A stretch of DNA of 64,000 nt, taken from contig DASXUQ010000005.1 of the NCBI GenBank assembly GCA_036504735.1, positions 1 through 64,000 on the forward strand, read 5' to 3'. The first letter of the stretch is position 1; the number at the start of each line of letters is the position of its first letter. The notes below the pieces were generated by a model. That model did not search any database. It was not told the origin of the DNA and saw nothing but the letters and a program-made list of their open reading frames with translations. Shown here one piece after another: positions 18,808-27,479 of this stretch. This DNA is from a bacterium. GTDB taxonomy: Bacteria; Electryoneota; RPQS01. Position numbers and translations under genes: made by a program.

Positions 18808-19434
18808 ATGTCGGAACAGCTTACTGAAAAACAGAAGAAAGCACTTGCTTTTATTCAATCGGAAATACGCGCTAAGGGCCGTCCACCGACATTGCGTGAG
18901 ATTGGTGCGGAAATTAGCATTACCTCTACAAATGGTGTCCGCTATCTGCTGGAGATTTTAGAGCGCAAGGGTTTTCTGGTTCGGAGTCCGATGCTTTCCC
19001 GCGGAATCGAACTGACCCCTCGAGCTGCGGTGGCTTATCCTTTTGAAGAAACTATAGAAGTCCCGATTGTTGGGCGCGTGGCGGCGGGCATTCCCTTTTT
19101 GGCGTCTGAGAATCTGGAAGGGCATATCCGCGTGGACCGGACAGTGGCTTCGGCAGATGATACCTTTGCGCTGCGTGTGCGGGGAGATTCGATGAAAGAT
19201 GCGGGTATTCTGGAAGGGGACGTGATTTTTGCCAAGCCGCAGAGTACGGCGGACGCGGGAGACATCGTGGTGGCCCTTCTGGGCGACGAGGCAACCGTGA
19301 AGTTCTTCCGGCCGCAGAATGAGAGGATTTGCCTGGAGCCTGCCAACCGCTATTATTCACCGATTGTAATCGAGAAGGGGACCCCGGGATTCCGGATCCT
19401 TGGACGGGTGATCGGTCTGATGCGCAAGCTATAG
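18808..19434 (+). CDS. lexA: LexA repressor
   Basis: SOS master repressor. The N-terminal winged helix-turn-helix (residues 1-70, PTLREIGAEISITSTNGVRYLLEILERKG) binds DNA. The C-terminal S24 peptidase domain carries the self-cleavage bond A93-G94 (VAAGIP), catalytic S128 (GDSMKDAG) and K165 (ATVKFF). The 208-residue product starts at ATG 18808, seven bases after GAAAGGA; a GTG at 18784 in the same frame lies within the palindrome at the predicted transcript start and is rejected. Own promoter with an internal LexA box upstream; hairpin terminator downstream. Confidence 0.97.
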   Translation: MSEQLTEKQKKALAFIQSEIRAKGRPPTLREIGAEISITSTNGVRYLLEILERKGFLVRSPMLSRGIELTPRAAVAYPFEETIEVPIVGRVAAGIPFLASENLEGHIRVDRTVASADDTFALRVRGDSMKDAGILEGDVIFAKPQSTADAGDIVVALLGDEATVKFFRPQNERICLEPANRYYSPIVIEKGTPGFRILGRVIGLMRKL

Positions 19435-19460
19435 ATCGGCAGGGCACAGTGTTTTCATAA

Positions 19461-19491
19461 AGAAATCCGACCCTTTGCAGGTCGGATTTCT
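19461..19491. terminator. Bidirectional hairpin between lexA and the PorD-like gene
   Basis: A perfect 12-bp stem, AGAAATCCGACC (19461-19472) and GGTCGGATTTCT (19480-19491), with a 7-nt loop. T-tracts are weak on both sides. It sits between two converging genes, so it probably ends both. Confidence 0.75.
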
Positions 19492-19517
19492 ATTGATGCG
19501 CCGTAGCGTGTAAACCC

Positions 19518-19546
19518 TTGACAAATAGAATCAGTATGCCTATATT
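19518..19546 (+). promoter_or_regulatory. Consensus promoter reading antisense into the PorD-like gene
   Basis: TTGACA (19518-19523), 17-bp spacer, TATATT (19541-19546): the best sigma70-type match in the window. It lies downstream of the lexA terminator and points into the 3' end of the minus-strand gene that ends at 19546. No plus-strand gene starts until about 20.47 kb, so it makes either an antisense RNA or a very long leader for the barrel operon. Confidence 0.6.
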
Positions 19547-20430
19547 CACTTAGTCCCGACGGCAGGCGCGATTCCCTCATAGACTTCCTTGTGTCCCGGA
19601 TCTATCTGTATCAGCGCCTTGGCCATGTCCGATTTGACCTTATCGGGATTTGTCGCCTTCGGGCGGCAGCGGCCAACCGCCTCTGCCAACTCGCGGCGGT
19701 TGGACTCAAGGAATTTCTGCTGGAAATCGAACGGCAGTTTGTCCATCTTCAGGATGGCATAATACAAATAGGCCGCCGAGTTCTCGTAGTTCTTGTCGTC
19801 ATCGTAATAGATGGCGGAATAGTAGTAGTAGTTGAATTCCCGGGACGTCTTGTTCCTGTCGTCGGTTTGCGTCCGCAGAAGATCTATCCGTTTGTCCCAT
19901 CCGAAATAATAAAGCGAACTCGAGCTTTCGAGGTAGATCTGCTTCGCTTTATCGTAGTAAGTTTGCCCGCCTAATTTCTCCAACTTGTCGAATTCCGTTC
20001 CCAGTAACATCCAGACATAGAACTCCACCACGCTTTTGAAGGGCTCGAAGCGATTGGGGTGGAAGGCTATGGGCTGTTTCAAGCCGAACTCCCAGCGCAC
20101 GTCTTCAAAGCGGACGTCCGCCTTGTTGGTGGCGATCAGCTTGGCCTTGTACTTGTCTTCCTGCGGATCAGGGGTGTAATCCGTAAAGAAGATGTTGATC
20201 TGGATGGGGAAATCATACTGGTCATTGTCGCCGGCCCAGGGCTGGGCTTTCAGATACTCGGTGAGCAGAGAATCGACGTGACTCAGTTTGTCGCGGGCTT
20301 CCTGTGGCAAACGCTCGGTGTTCACAACGACTTCCGGGACCACGAGCTGAGCCGCAGCCGGACGAGTTTGCAAAGCACTGACAAGCAGCGCGCAGAAGAG
20401 CAGGAAAGGGGTAAAACGTATCCACTTCAT
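19546..20430 (-). CDS. PorD-like DUF4835 family protein
   Basis: The 294-residue product has a cleavable signal peptide (MKWIRFTPFLLFCALLVSAL...AAAQ) and a mature part with the DUF4835 layout as I know it: FPIQINIFFTDY strands, a mid-section FVEFYVWMLLGTEFDKLEKLGGQTYYDKAKQ-type helix pair (LLGTEFDKLEKLGG, YYDKAKQIY), then YYYYSAIYYDDDKNYENS. In Bacteroidota this family is annotated as type IX secretion protein PorD, of unknown biochemical role. ATG 20430 is chosen as the first residue of the signal peptide; a longer frame upstream is not used. The promoter at 20437-20465 ends seven bases before this ATG, so the mRNA should be leaderless. A plus-strand promoter opposes its 3' end. It is divergent from a PorV-like barrel gene. 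Confidence 0.75.
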   Translation of the reverse strand: MKWIRFTPFLLFCALLVSALQTRPAAAQLVVPEVVVNTERLPQEARDKLSHVDSLLTEYLKAQPWAGDNDQYDFPIQINIFFTDYTPDPQEDKYKAKLIATNKADVRFEDVRWEFGLKQPIAFHPNRFEPFKSVVEFYVWMLLGTEFDKLEKLGGQTYYDKAKQIYLESSSSLYYFGWDKRIDLLRTQTDDRNKTSREFNYYYYSAIYYDDDKNYENSAAYLYYAILKMDKLPFDFQQKFLESNRRELAEAVGRCRPKATNPDKVKSDMAKALIQIDPGHKEVYEGIAPAVGTK

Positions 20431-20436
20431 GCCATT

Positions 20437-20465
20437 AGTATACGGATTCACGGCTGGAAAGTCAA
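20437..20465 (-). promoter_or_regulatory. Promoter of the PorD-like gene (leaderless)
   Basis: On the minus strand TTGACT (20465-20460), 17-bp spacer, TATACT (20442-20437). Transcription would begin at or within a base or two of the ATG at 20430, leaving no room for a Shine-Dalgarno sequence. Confidence 0.8.
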
Positions 20466-20484
20466 GTGTATAAGATGGCTTACG

Positions 20485-21288
20485 GTGGCTGTGGGGCTGG
20501 GAATCCTGACTTGGGGGCACGTTTGCCGGGCCGCGTTTGAATTGAATGTGGCCGCGCCCCGGGCTACCGCTATGGGCGGGGCGGGCGTGGCGCTGTCCGA
20601 TGATGTGCTGGGGATTCTACGCAATCCGGCGCTTTCGGCTTGGGGCAGAACGGGAGCGGGGTTTGACTGGTCCGAGCAATTTGGCCTGCCAGAACTGGCG
20701 CGAGAGGCGGTGGGGGCGCGGTTTCTGATCAAGGGGCAACCTTTTTCGGTGCATGGCGGGAGTTTGGGGAATGATTTGTACCGGGAAAGTGACTTTAGTG
20801 TGGGAATCTCGCGGGCGGTCCGGCCCGAGGTTGCTGTAGGGATTGACGTTGGGGGCCGGTGGCTGGATTTGAGAGGCTACTCTGTGGGGCGGGCGCTGGC
20901 AATTTCGGCGGGAGTGGTGGCAAGGCCAGTCTCCTCGGTGGCCATTGGTGCGGTTTGGACAAATGCGAATGCCCCGAAGTTATCCGGTTTCATGGATCGG
21001 CTACCGGAGTCACTGACGGTAGGCATTGCAGCGACTATTGCGCGGAACGGCGTGATCGTTGCGGATATTGTTCAAGAAAAGTCCTTTCCGGCGGAATTTC
21101 GTTTGGGAGCGGAAATGCGCGTTCTGCCGGGATTTTATTTAAGAGTCGGCGGTCGCGCGGAACCTGTAAGACCTTCTGCGGGTTTTCAAGTGGACATCCG
21201 CCGATGGGCTTTCTCGTACGCGGGCGATTTGCATCCGGATCTCGGCGCCTCGCATGAGGTCGGGCTTGAATACCGCTTCGGGCCATGA
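20485..21288 (+). CDS. PorV/PorQ-like outer-membrane beta-barrel protein
   Basis: After a signal segment (VGLGILTWGHVCRA) comes FELNVAAPRATAMGGAGVALSDD...RNPALSAWG, the AxxxGMGGA...NPA signature of PorV/PorQ and related UPF0164 barrels, followed by alternating amphipathic strands and a C-terminal aromatic-containing strand (VGLEYRFGP). The start is uncertain: GTG 20485 is the first standard start in the likely region, but the open frame extends upstream through a basic segment (KVKCIRW) that would make a better signal peptide and offers only ATT or ATA codons. The stop overlaps the next ATG (ATGA, 21285-21288). It is first in an envelope operon reaching murI. Role is inferred. Confidence 0.65.
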   Translation: MAVGLGILTWGHVCRAAFELNVAAPRATAMGGAGVALSDDVLGILRNPALSAWGRTGAGFDWSEQFGLPELAREAVGARFLIKGQPFSVHGGSLGNDLYRESDFSVGISRAVRPEVAVGIDVGGRWLDLRGYSVGRALAISAGVVARPVSSVAIGAVWTNANAPKLSGFMDRLPESLTVGIAATIARNGVIVADIVQEKSFPAEFRLGAEMRVLPGFYLRVGGRAEPVRPSAGFQVDIRRWAFSYAGDLHPDLGASHEVGLEYRFGP

Positions 21289-23144
21289 AGCGCGCGCTGT
21301 TCATTCTTGCGATGCTGACTTGCGCCTGTGGCTTTGCGCAGAACATCGAGGACTGGATCGAGGCATCTCCAGACCCCGAGGCTCTGCAAGCGTGGCTGGA
21401 TGAGCTGCGGCAGATGCCGCTGGATTTGAACGCGGCTACAGAAACGGAGATTGCCGCGCTGCCGTTCTTTGATGAACGGGCCGCCAAGGCGGTCATAGCC
21501 GAGCGAACGGTTGGAAATGGATTCGGCAGTCTGGGCGAAGCGCTGGCCGTCACGGAATTGTCCCGCGAGCAGAGGAGGGTGCTAAGCCAGTTTGCCGGTG
21601 TGACTGTGGACCGCAAGACCGTGCGGACGAATGCCTGGTTTAGCGCAGGCTATGGTGGAGAGCCTTCAGAGGCGACTCCCGACGCAATGTGGGGCCGGGG
21701 GCGGGCGAGTTTTCTTTCGGCGGGGAAGCGCACGGGCTATCTGTCGGTGCGACGTCAGGCCGAAGATCCGGCGCTGTTCGAACAGGCCGCGGTGGGGCTG
21801 GAGATGAGACCACACCGGATGGTGCCTCATCTGATGGCCGGCAATTTCCAATATGAGGCAGGCACAGGACTGGTTTTTGCCTCATCCTACGGCATGGCCA
21901 ACTGGTTATCTTCACCCGATGCAGTGAAGCCGGGCGAAGCGGGCGGCCTGATCCTACGGCCATCGACCAGCACACGGCGGATGTACCGCGGCGCAGCGGT
22001 CAACGTAAATTGGTCTCCGGTTGATGCGGTAGTGTTGGGGAGTTGGAACCGCATGAACGGAGCGCTGGGGGACAGTGGCGCGACCGGCCTCTCGGAGGGA
22101 CAGAGTTCCTCCACTGCACTTGACCGTGCGCGACGCGACCAGATTGAAGAACGATTGTTCGGTTTCTGCGTGCAAACCGGCTTTCAAGGGTGGCGCGCAG
22201 GAATAGCAGGCTACAACGCTCATTACTCACCTACATTTATCCCAGTCGTAACCAGCAGTTCTCTTCCTGACTTCAGTGGATCATCACTGAGAGCGGGCTC
22301 TCTTTTTCTCGCCATGAACGGCGCGGGATTCGGCGCCATGACAGAATTGGCGGGTTCGTATCCCGGAGGGCGCGCGATTCAGGGAGCGCTCTTTGCCCAG
22401 GATTCTCACGCAGGCGTGACCTTGTACCATATGAATGCGGACGCGAATTTCTTTTCTCCGCATTCGGCTCCGTGGGGTGGATTCGGCGAAGACGCGTCTA
22501 ATCAACAGTCCACCGGCGTCCGCATCCGCGCGAGTTGGCCCCAGCACACGCTGCTCTTCAGTGGACATGTCGACAAGACTCCCTATCGCACGGCAACCTA
22601 TCCTTTGAGCAAACCCGCAAGTGAGATCGAGGCCCGATGGACAACCACACTGAGCAAGCCGCTCGAAATTGACGTGCTGGGCCGACGCGGTTGGACCGAT
22701 GATGGCTCGAGTACGCTTCCTGCCCGGAGAGTGCGTGTTGACCGCGGCAGGGTGGAGGTTCGCTGGAGTGCGCAGGAAGAGTATCGAGTCCGATTCGAAA
22801 TTCGCACCGCAGAGCGGGACGGGCAGAAGTCACACGGCGTGGGAACACTGCTGTTTTTCCAGGCGAAGGCGCGAGTTCTTGACAGCGGCGTGTATGCGCG
22901 GCTAACCTTCTTCGGACTTGAAGAGGATGGGAGTGGATTACCGCTGCAAGTGTACGAAGGCTCGATCATCGGAGTGTATCCACTGGTGGGGCTGTCGGGC
23001 TCGGGGCGGCGGGTGACGACAACGGTTTCGCACCATTGGGGCGGAGTAGCCGCATCGGTGCAGGCCGCTCAAGCCACCTATCACGCCGGTGGCCGCGACC
23101 ATTCCACATTTGATGTTGCCTTTGGACTGGGCTATCGGCGGTAA
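21285..23144 (+). CDS. Helix-hairpin-helix domain / outer-membrane barrel protein
   Basis: Residues 1-18 form a signal peptide. Residues about 45-105 are a ComEA-like double helix-hairpin-helix (MPLDLNAATETEIAALPFFDERAAKAVIAER, then GFGSLGEALAVTELSREQRRVLSQF). The remaining 500 residues alternate short amphipathic strands and turns, as in an outer-membrane barrel. This HhH-barrel architecture recurs in FCB genomes without an assigned function; DNA or surface-polymer handling is only a guess. It overlaps the upstream barrel gene by four bases and is followed three bases later by a glycosyltransferase. Confidence 0.7.
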   Translation: MKRALFILAMLTCACGFAQNIEDWIEASPDPEALQAWLDELRQMPLDLNAATETEIAALPFFDERAAKAVIAERTVGNGFGSLGEALAVTELSREQRRVLSQFAGVTVDRKTVRTNAWFSAGYGGEPSEATPDAMWGRGRASFLSAGKRTGYLSVRRQAEDPALFEQAAVGLEMRPHRMVPHLMAGNFQYEAGTGLVFASSYGMANWLSSPDAVKPGEAGGLILRPSTSTRRMYRGAAVNVNWSPVDAVVLGSWNRMNGALGDSGATGLSEGQSSSTALDRARRDQIEERLFGFCVQTGFQGWRAGIAGYNAHYSPTFIPVVTSSSLPDFSGSSLRAGSLFLAMNGAGFGAMTELAGSYPGGRAIQGALFAQDSHAGVTLYHMNADANFFSPHSAPWGGFGEDASNQQSTGVRIRASWPQHTLLFSGHVDKTPYRTATYPLSKPASEIEARWTTTLSKPLEIDVLGRRGWTDDGSSTLPARRVRVDRGRVEVRWSAQEEYRVRFEIRTAERDGQKSHGVGTLLFFQAKARVLDSGVYARLTFFGLEEDGSGLPLQVYEGSIIGVYPLVGLSGSGRRVTTTVSHHWGGVAASVQAAQATYHAGGRDHSTFDVAFGLGYRR

Positions 23145-23147
23145 CGC

Positions 23148-23993
23148 ATGGCAAACGAAGCACGTGCCGGAATCATCGTACTGAACTGGAATGGACTGGA
23201 AGACACCCGAGCGTGTCTTCAGAGTCTGTTCGCCTTGGAAGGGCCGCCACCGCGTATCTATGTGGTGGACAATGGCTCCACCGATGGCAGCGTGGACGTG
23301 TTGCGCCGTGAGTTCGGCGAACGGATTATCCTGATCGCCAACGCGAGCAATCTGCTGTATGCCGGGGGAAACAATGTCGGCATCGAGCGTGCGTTGCAGG
23401 ATGGCTGCACCCATCTGCTGCTCCTGAACAACGACACCATCGTCGATCCGGCCATGCTCCGCGAGTTGATGACGGTGTCAGATGGGCGAGGCGATTCGAT
23501 TCTGTGCCCGAAAATTTTGTACGCCAAAGAGCCGACGAAGCTCTGGTATGCGGGCGGAAATCTTTCGCTTTCGCGGGCGCGGGCGGGCCATCGCGGCATC
23601 CGGGAGACGGATCACGGCCAGTATGACCGGATCGAGGAGACGGATTGGGCTACGGGTTGCGCGCTGTTCGGTACGCGCCGGGTGTTCGAGACGGTGGGGC
23701 TGCTCGACGAGAGCTTTCAGTTGTACAGCGAGGATCTGGATTACTGTCTGAGAGCGCGGTCGGCAGGATTCCCGATTGTGTATGTCCCTGCAGCACGGGT
23801 TTGGCATAAGGTGTCGGCGGCAATCGGCGGGAATCTGTCGCGGCAGAAACTGGTGCGAAAGTGGAACAGCCTGCGGCGGCTGATGCGCAAACATGTTCCC
23901 AATCCGGTGACGCGGTACGCGGCGCTGAGCGATTATGTGGTGACGGAGACGATTCGGGTGCTGTGGTCGGGGCTGAGAGGCAAATTGAATTGA
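23148..23993 (+). CDS. Family 2 glycosyltransferase
   Basis: A GT-A fold enzyme of 281 residues: IIVLNWNGLEDTRACLQSL, VVDNGSTDGSVDVL, the DxD-like LLLNNDTIVDPAM, and WATGCALFGTRRVFETVGLLDESFQLYSEDLDYCLRA with the ED(L)D acceptor-site motif. These features fit rhamnosyl- or hexosyl-transferases that build surface polysaccharide from nucleotide sugars at the cytoplasmic face. Its basic C-terminus may touch the membrane. It is the third gene of the envelope operon. Sugar specificity cannot be read from the sequence. Confidence 0.88.
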   Translation: MANEARAGIIVLNWNGLEDTRACLQSLFALEGPPPRIYVVDNGSTDGSVDVLRREFGERIILIANASNLLYAGGNNVGIERALQDGCTHLLLLNNDTIVDPAMLRELMTVSDGRGDSILCPKILYAKEPTKLWYAGGNLSLSRARAGHRGIRETDHGQYDRIEETDWATGCALFGTRRVFETVGLLDESFQLYSEDLDYCLRARSAGFPIVYVPAARVWHKVSAAIGGNLSRQKLVRKWNSLRRLMRKHVPNPVTRYAALSDYVVTETIRVLWSGLRGKLN

Positions 23994-24012
23994 ACGGTGG
24001 CTGGGCAAGCGA

Positions 24013-25176
24013 ATGATCATGGCAAGAACAGGCGGCGGTTGGCGGTGGGTGTGGGTGCTGGCGGCGGTGCTGCTGGTGTGCGTGGCGGGTTATGGCGAAG
24101 ACGTCATCGCCGTTACCGACAGCGCAGGACAGCCCGCAGGCAGTCTGCCGCTCCAAATGCGCGGAAGTGAAGCGCTGATTCCGTTGCGGACTCTGGCGCG
24201 ACTGGCGGACTGGAGGGTTCTCCAGTCGGAAAGTCTGTGCACGGTGTCTCTGCGCGGGGCCGAAGTTGCCTTCCGAACGGACAACCCCTTTGCCAAAGTA
24301 AATGGCCGCTATGTTCAGATGCGGATTGCGCCCGAGACTTGGGATGGCTCCCTGTGGCTTCCGGCATTAAACCTTGATGCTCTTTTCGGCCCGGATGTGC
24401 GCCTGATGAACAACGGGCTTACGCTGATGGTGGCATCCCTGTCGGTAACCGTGGCTAAGCCGCGCGACGGTGCGGAACGCTGGGCCCTGCATACGATCAT
24501 TGTCGATCCGGGTCATGGCGGCAAAGATCCGGGCGCTCCGGGACCTCCGGGCTGGCACGAAAAGTCCATCACGCTCGACATCGCGCGGCGGCTGACGGCT
24601 CTGATCGAGAAGAAAGGGCTGACGGCGAGGTTGACGCGGTCGAAAGATGAATTTGTCTCTTTGCAGGACCGTACACATTACGCGAACTCGATGCATGGCG
24701 ACCTGTTTCTCTCGATCCACTGCAACAGCAACCGTGACAAGAGCGTCCACGGAGTCGAGGCCTATTGCCTGAAGCCTGCCCGTACGGCGCGAGCGGTGGA
24801 AGTGGCTGTGCGCGAGAACAGCGTGGTGAAGCTCGAAGATACCGGCGCGGAGTATCGCGACCTGACGCAGGAGAATTACATCCTGCTCAGTATGGCAACG
24901 AGTCAGAACCTGAAAGACAGCGAAACGTGGGCAGCGCAGGCGACGGCGCAGACGGCGACACGATGCAAACTGGCCTCACGCGGCGTGGATCAGGCGGGAT
25001 TCTATGTACTGATGGGGGCGCAGATGCCGGCGGTGCTGGTGGAGTGCGGCTACCTGTCGAGTGCTTCGGATGCCAAAATACTGATTTCGGAGCAGGGGCG
25101 GCAGGCGATTGCCGAGGCGCTTCTGAATTCGATCCTCGATATGAAAACAAAACTGGAGACGGCGGCTTCCCGATGA
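24013..25176 (+). CDS. N-acetylmuramoyl-L-alanine amidase (AmiC-type) with N-terminal beta domain
   Basis: A secreted cell-wall hydrolase of 387 residues. A signal peptide (WVWVLAAVLLVCVAGYG) is followed by a copper-amine-oxidase-N-like stalk domain (about 30-150: EALIPLRTLARLADWRV) and an Amidase_3 catalytic domain (about 160-380). Zinc and catalytic residues are visible in IIVDPGHGGKDPG, WHEKSITLDIA, LFLSIHCNS and PAVLVECGYLSS. It cuts the amide between MurNAc and the stem peptide. ATG 24013 or 24019 could be the start. Its stop overlaps the murI start (ATGA), linking wall cleavage with D-glutamate supply. Confidence 0.92.
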   Translation: MIMARTGGGWRWVWVLAAVLLVCVAGYGEDVIAVTDSAGQPAGSLPLQMRGSEALIPLRTLARLADWRVLQSESLCTVSLRGAEVAFRTDNPFAKVNGRYVQMRIAPETWDGSLWLPALNLDALFGPDVRLMNNGLTLMVASLSVTVAKPRDGAERWALHTIIVDPGHGGKDPGAPGPPGWHEKSITLDIARRLTALIEKKGLTARLTRSKDEFVSLQDRTHYANSMHGDLFLSIHCNSNRDKSVHGVEAYCLKPARTARAVEVAVRENSVVKLEDTGAEYRDLTQENYILLSMATSQNLKDSETWAAQATAQTATRCKLASRGVDQAGFYVLMGAQMPAVLVECGYLSSASDAKILISEQGRQAIAEALLNSILDMKTKLETAASR

Positions 25177-26018
25177 CTCCCGAATCTGTTTCGCGGCCCA
25201 TTGCCATTTTCGATTCCGGTCTTGGCGGACTGACCGTGGCGGCAGAAATTCATCGCCGCCTTCCGTCCGAAAATCTGCTGTTTCTGGCAGACCGCGCGCG
25301 AGTGCCCTACGCGGCGCTCAGTATTTCGCTCATCGCGCGCTTCGCCTCGGAGTGTTTCGACTTCCTGCTGTCTCACGATCCCAAGGCTCTGGTGGTTGCC
25401 TGCAACACGGTCTCATCGGTGAGTCTGGAGGAGACCATTGCCCGCAGTCCGGTGCCGGTGATCGGAGTCATTGAACCGACGGCCCAAGCTGCGGCGGACG
25501 CCACGAAGTCCGGCAGAATCGGCGTGCTGGCGACCAAGGCTACCGTGCGCCGCCGCGCCTATGAGAAGACACTGGAGAGAATGCGCGCGGGATTGCACGT
25601 GGTGGCCAACGGCGCGCCCCTGCTGGTGCCGCTGGTGGAGGAAGGGTGGACCGAGGGCCAGATTCCCCGGCAGATTGTGGAGCATTACCTCGTGCCGGCG
25701 CGCGAAGCCAACGTGGATACGCTGGTGCTGGGATGCACCCACTACGAATATTTTCAGGGGATGTTCAAGGACATTCTCGGGGATGGGGTAGAGATTATCA
25801 ATACGCCGCGCGTGACGGCGGTGGAATTGGAAAAAATTCTGGCGGCGCGGGGCGAGTTGCAGTCTTCGGACAAGCCGGGCACCGTCACGATCTATTCGAC
25901 CGACATCAACGATGCGCTGGAGCGCGTGGTGTCGGATCTGTTTCCGACCGAAGCGTTCCCCAACCAGATTACTATTCATTCCGCACAGGTTCCGCCTCAT
26001 CGCCGCGCCATCCCGTAG
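25173..26018 (+). CDS. murI: Glutamate racemase
   Basis: MurI makes D-glutamate for peptidoglycan. The 281-residue protein has IAIFDSGLGGLTVA at the N-terminus and both catalytic cysteines, in VVACNTVSS and LGCTHYEY, plus ARVPYAALS in place of the common ARVPYGxKS. ATG 25173 overlaps the amidase stop; the open frame continues 400 bases upstream into the amidase gene but that part is out-of-frame coding shadow. It is the last gene of the envelope operon, followed by 70 bp to rho. Confidence 0.95.
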   Translation: MTPESVSRPIAIFDSGLGGLTVAAEIHRRLPSENLLFLADRARVPYAALSISLIARFASECFDFLLSHDPKALVVACNTVSSVSLEETIARSPVPVIGVIEPTAQAAADATKSGRIGVLATKATVRRRAYEKTLERMRAGLHVVANGAPLLVPLVEEGWTEGQIPRQIVEHYLVPAREANVDTLVLGCTHYEYFQGMFKDILGDGVEIINTPRVTAVELEKILAARGELQSSDKPGTVTIYSTDINDALERVVSDLFPTEAFPNQITIHSAQVPPHRRAIP

Positions 26019-26088
26019 GCAGATTTCCCGGGCGATCCGGCGCATGTTATACGCAAGTTTTTTCCTCTTCATAAATCCATTCTAAGCT

Positions 26089-27342
<1,254 letters not shown>

Positions 27343-27382
27343 TCGCGCTTTGGGCCGCTCGAAATCTGCTTTAGAATCAAGT

Positions 27383-27431
27383 TCTATAATTTGTTGACAA
27401 TTATAGACGTGTTTCGTATATTCTAAACACG
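27383..27431. promoter_or_regulatory. Two inverted repeats flanking the 27.4-kb promoter
   Basis: TCTATAATT (27383-27391) and AATTATAGA (27399-27407) form a 9-bp inverted repeat over the -35. CGTGTTT (27408-27414) and AAACACG (27425-27431) form a 7-bp inverted repeat around the -10. Both are perfect and adjacent, suggesting operators for one or two dimeric regulators. Confidence 0.6.
27394..27422 (+). promoter_or_regulatory. Promoter of the lipoprotein/barrel operon
   Basis: Full-consensus TTGACA (27394-27399), 17-bp spacer, TATATT (27417-27422). Predicts a leader of about 50 nt before the TTG start at 27480. Confidence 0.88.
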
Positions 27432-27479
27432 ATTTCAAACTTTAGTCTTTGAATATTTTTCACTTAGATACCCCCACCG

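Noticed and set aside
20059-20430. N-terminal extension of the PorV-like protein across the PorD-like gene
   Set aside because: It would place about 125 residues with no signal peptide on the strand opposite a well-supported gene; the signal-like segment begins after 20440.
24765-25172. 136-codon N-terminal extension of glutamate racemase
   Set aside because: Gly/Arg/Asp-rich shadow of the amidase gene; the family start is at ATG 25173, which overlaps the amidase stop.
26025-26053. TTCCCG-N17-TATACG as rho promoter
   Set aside because: Only three of six -35 bases match; spacing alone is weak evidence.
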